From assembly GCA_964447405.1 (NCBI GenBank), contig CAYUSP010000001.1, forward strand, positions 558,001-622,000: a stretch of 64,000 nt of DNA, given 5' to 3'. Source of the DNA: JALNZF01 sp964447405 (GTDB lineage: Bacteria; Nitrospirota; UBA9217). The position numbers and the translations under genes were made by a program. Below are positions 63,864 through 64,000 of the stretch, piece by piece. The notes beneath the pieces were generated by a model. It did no database searches. It had not been told where the DNA came from and saw only the letters and a program-made list of their open reading frames with translations. Position 1 is the stretch's first letter. Each line of letters opens with the position of its first letter.

Positions 63864-64000
63864 ATGAAGAAGGTTTTGATCATGTCGGGAGAAGCATCGG
63901 GTGACCTGCATGGCGCCAATCTTGCCCGTGCGATCACGGTGCTTGAACCATCAATATCCCTGTATGGTGTGGGAAGCAGGCACATGCGTGAAGCAGGTGT
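63864..64000 (+). CDS. lpxB: Lipid A disaccharide synthase LpxB, N-terminal fragment (3' end outside window)
   Basis: The first 45 codons of an LpxB-like glycosyltransferase running off the window end. SGEASGDLHGANLARAI followed by LYGVGSRHMREAG matches the LpxB N-terminus, where the SGE-SGDLHGA region belongs to the sugar-nucleotide binding fold. It begins 30 bp after gnnB and extends the lipid A operon. Confidence 0.93.
   Translation, partial: MKKVLIMSGEASGDLHGANLARAITVLEPSISLYGVGSRHMREAG

Overview
The window is about 64 kb of dense, mostly plus-strand chromosome from a diderm (Gram-negative) bacterium of roughly 50% GC. It carries Lpx lipid A genes, BamA/Skp, TamB, a LolC/D pair, type IV pilus ATPases, a Geobacter-like multiheme cytochrome and NHL-repeat pair, a fused cobA-hemD and a ClpC-type unfoldase. 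This combination fits a Nitrospirota (Thermodesulfovibrionia-like) or Desulfobacterota lineage. That is an inference from gene content; there is no rRNA here to settle it. No insertion sequences, prophage or CRISPR arrays were seen.

Layout. 1-7.7 kb: the 3' part of glnD, a tamB-like gene and a convergent polA. 7.9-11.7 kb: an accessory-looking cluster of a ComFB-like protein, a secreted NHL propeller and a multiheme c-type cytochrome, closed by a strong terminator. 11.7-15.2 kb: tRNA-Thr(CGT), pgsA, an HTH regulator, a PDZ/radical SAM DUF512 protein and aroE. 15.2-22.6 kb: pilB-pilT-pilC-pilS-pilR. 22.6-30.3 kb: a ubiD-family decarboxylase, a CNNM/CorC-type membrane protein, purC, lysS, lolC, a small membrane protein and lolD. 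30.3-36.7 kb: a haem cluster (ccsB-hemA-hemC-cobA/hemD-HesB-like-hemB) interrupted by an imperfect inverted repeat. 36.8-39.4 kb: a hemolysin III family protein, two minus-strand small genes (a Zn-ribbon/Tudor-like protein and a cold shock protein with a regulated-looking leader) and a WbuC-type cupin. 39.4-49.8 kb: the translation cluster rimP-nusA-ylxR/Q-infB-ylxP-rbfA-nrnA-truB-rpsO-pnp. 49.8-55.5 kb: an FAD oxidoreductase, clpC (minus), a short N-acetylglutamate synthase and hemW. 55.5-64 kb: an envelope operon bamA-skp-lpxD-fabZ-lpxA-lpxI-gnnA-gnnB-lpxB (lpxB is cut by the window end).

How the genes fit together. The haem cluster starts with a cytochrome c maturation gene and could supply haem and its ligation apparatus for the multiheme cytochrome at 9.5 kb. 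PilB has the N-terminal motif of c-di-GMP-binding MshEN domains, and ComFB-like proteins have been linked to cyclic dinucleotides, so pili and the cytochrome cluster may share a second-messenger input (inference). The most informative functional prediction is the Gfo/Idh oxidoreductase plus DegT aminotransferase pair between lpxI and lpxB. It matches GnnA/GnnB of Acidithiobacillus ferrooxidans and predicts lipid A built on 2,3-diamino-glucose with amide-linked chains. The most interesting regulatory structures are an intrinsic terminator plus a possible Shine-Dalgarno-sequestering hairpin in the csp leader, a terminator-like hairpin just before rimP, and several good promoters whose predicted start sites fall almost on the start codon (candidate leaderless mRNAs).
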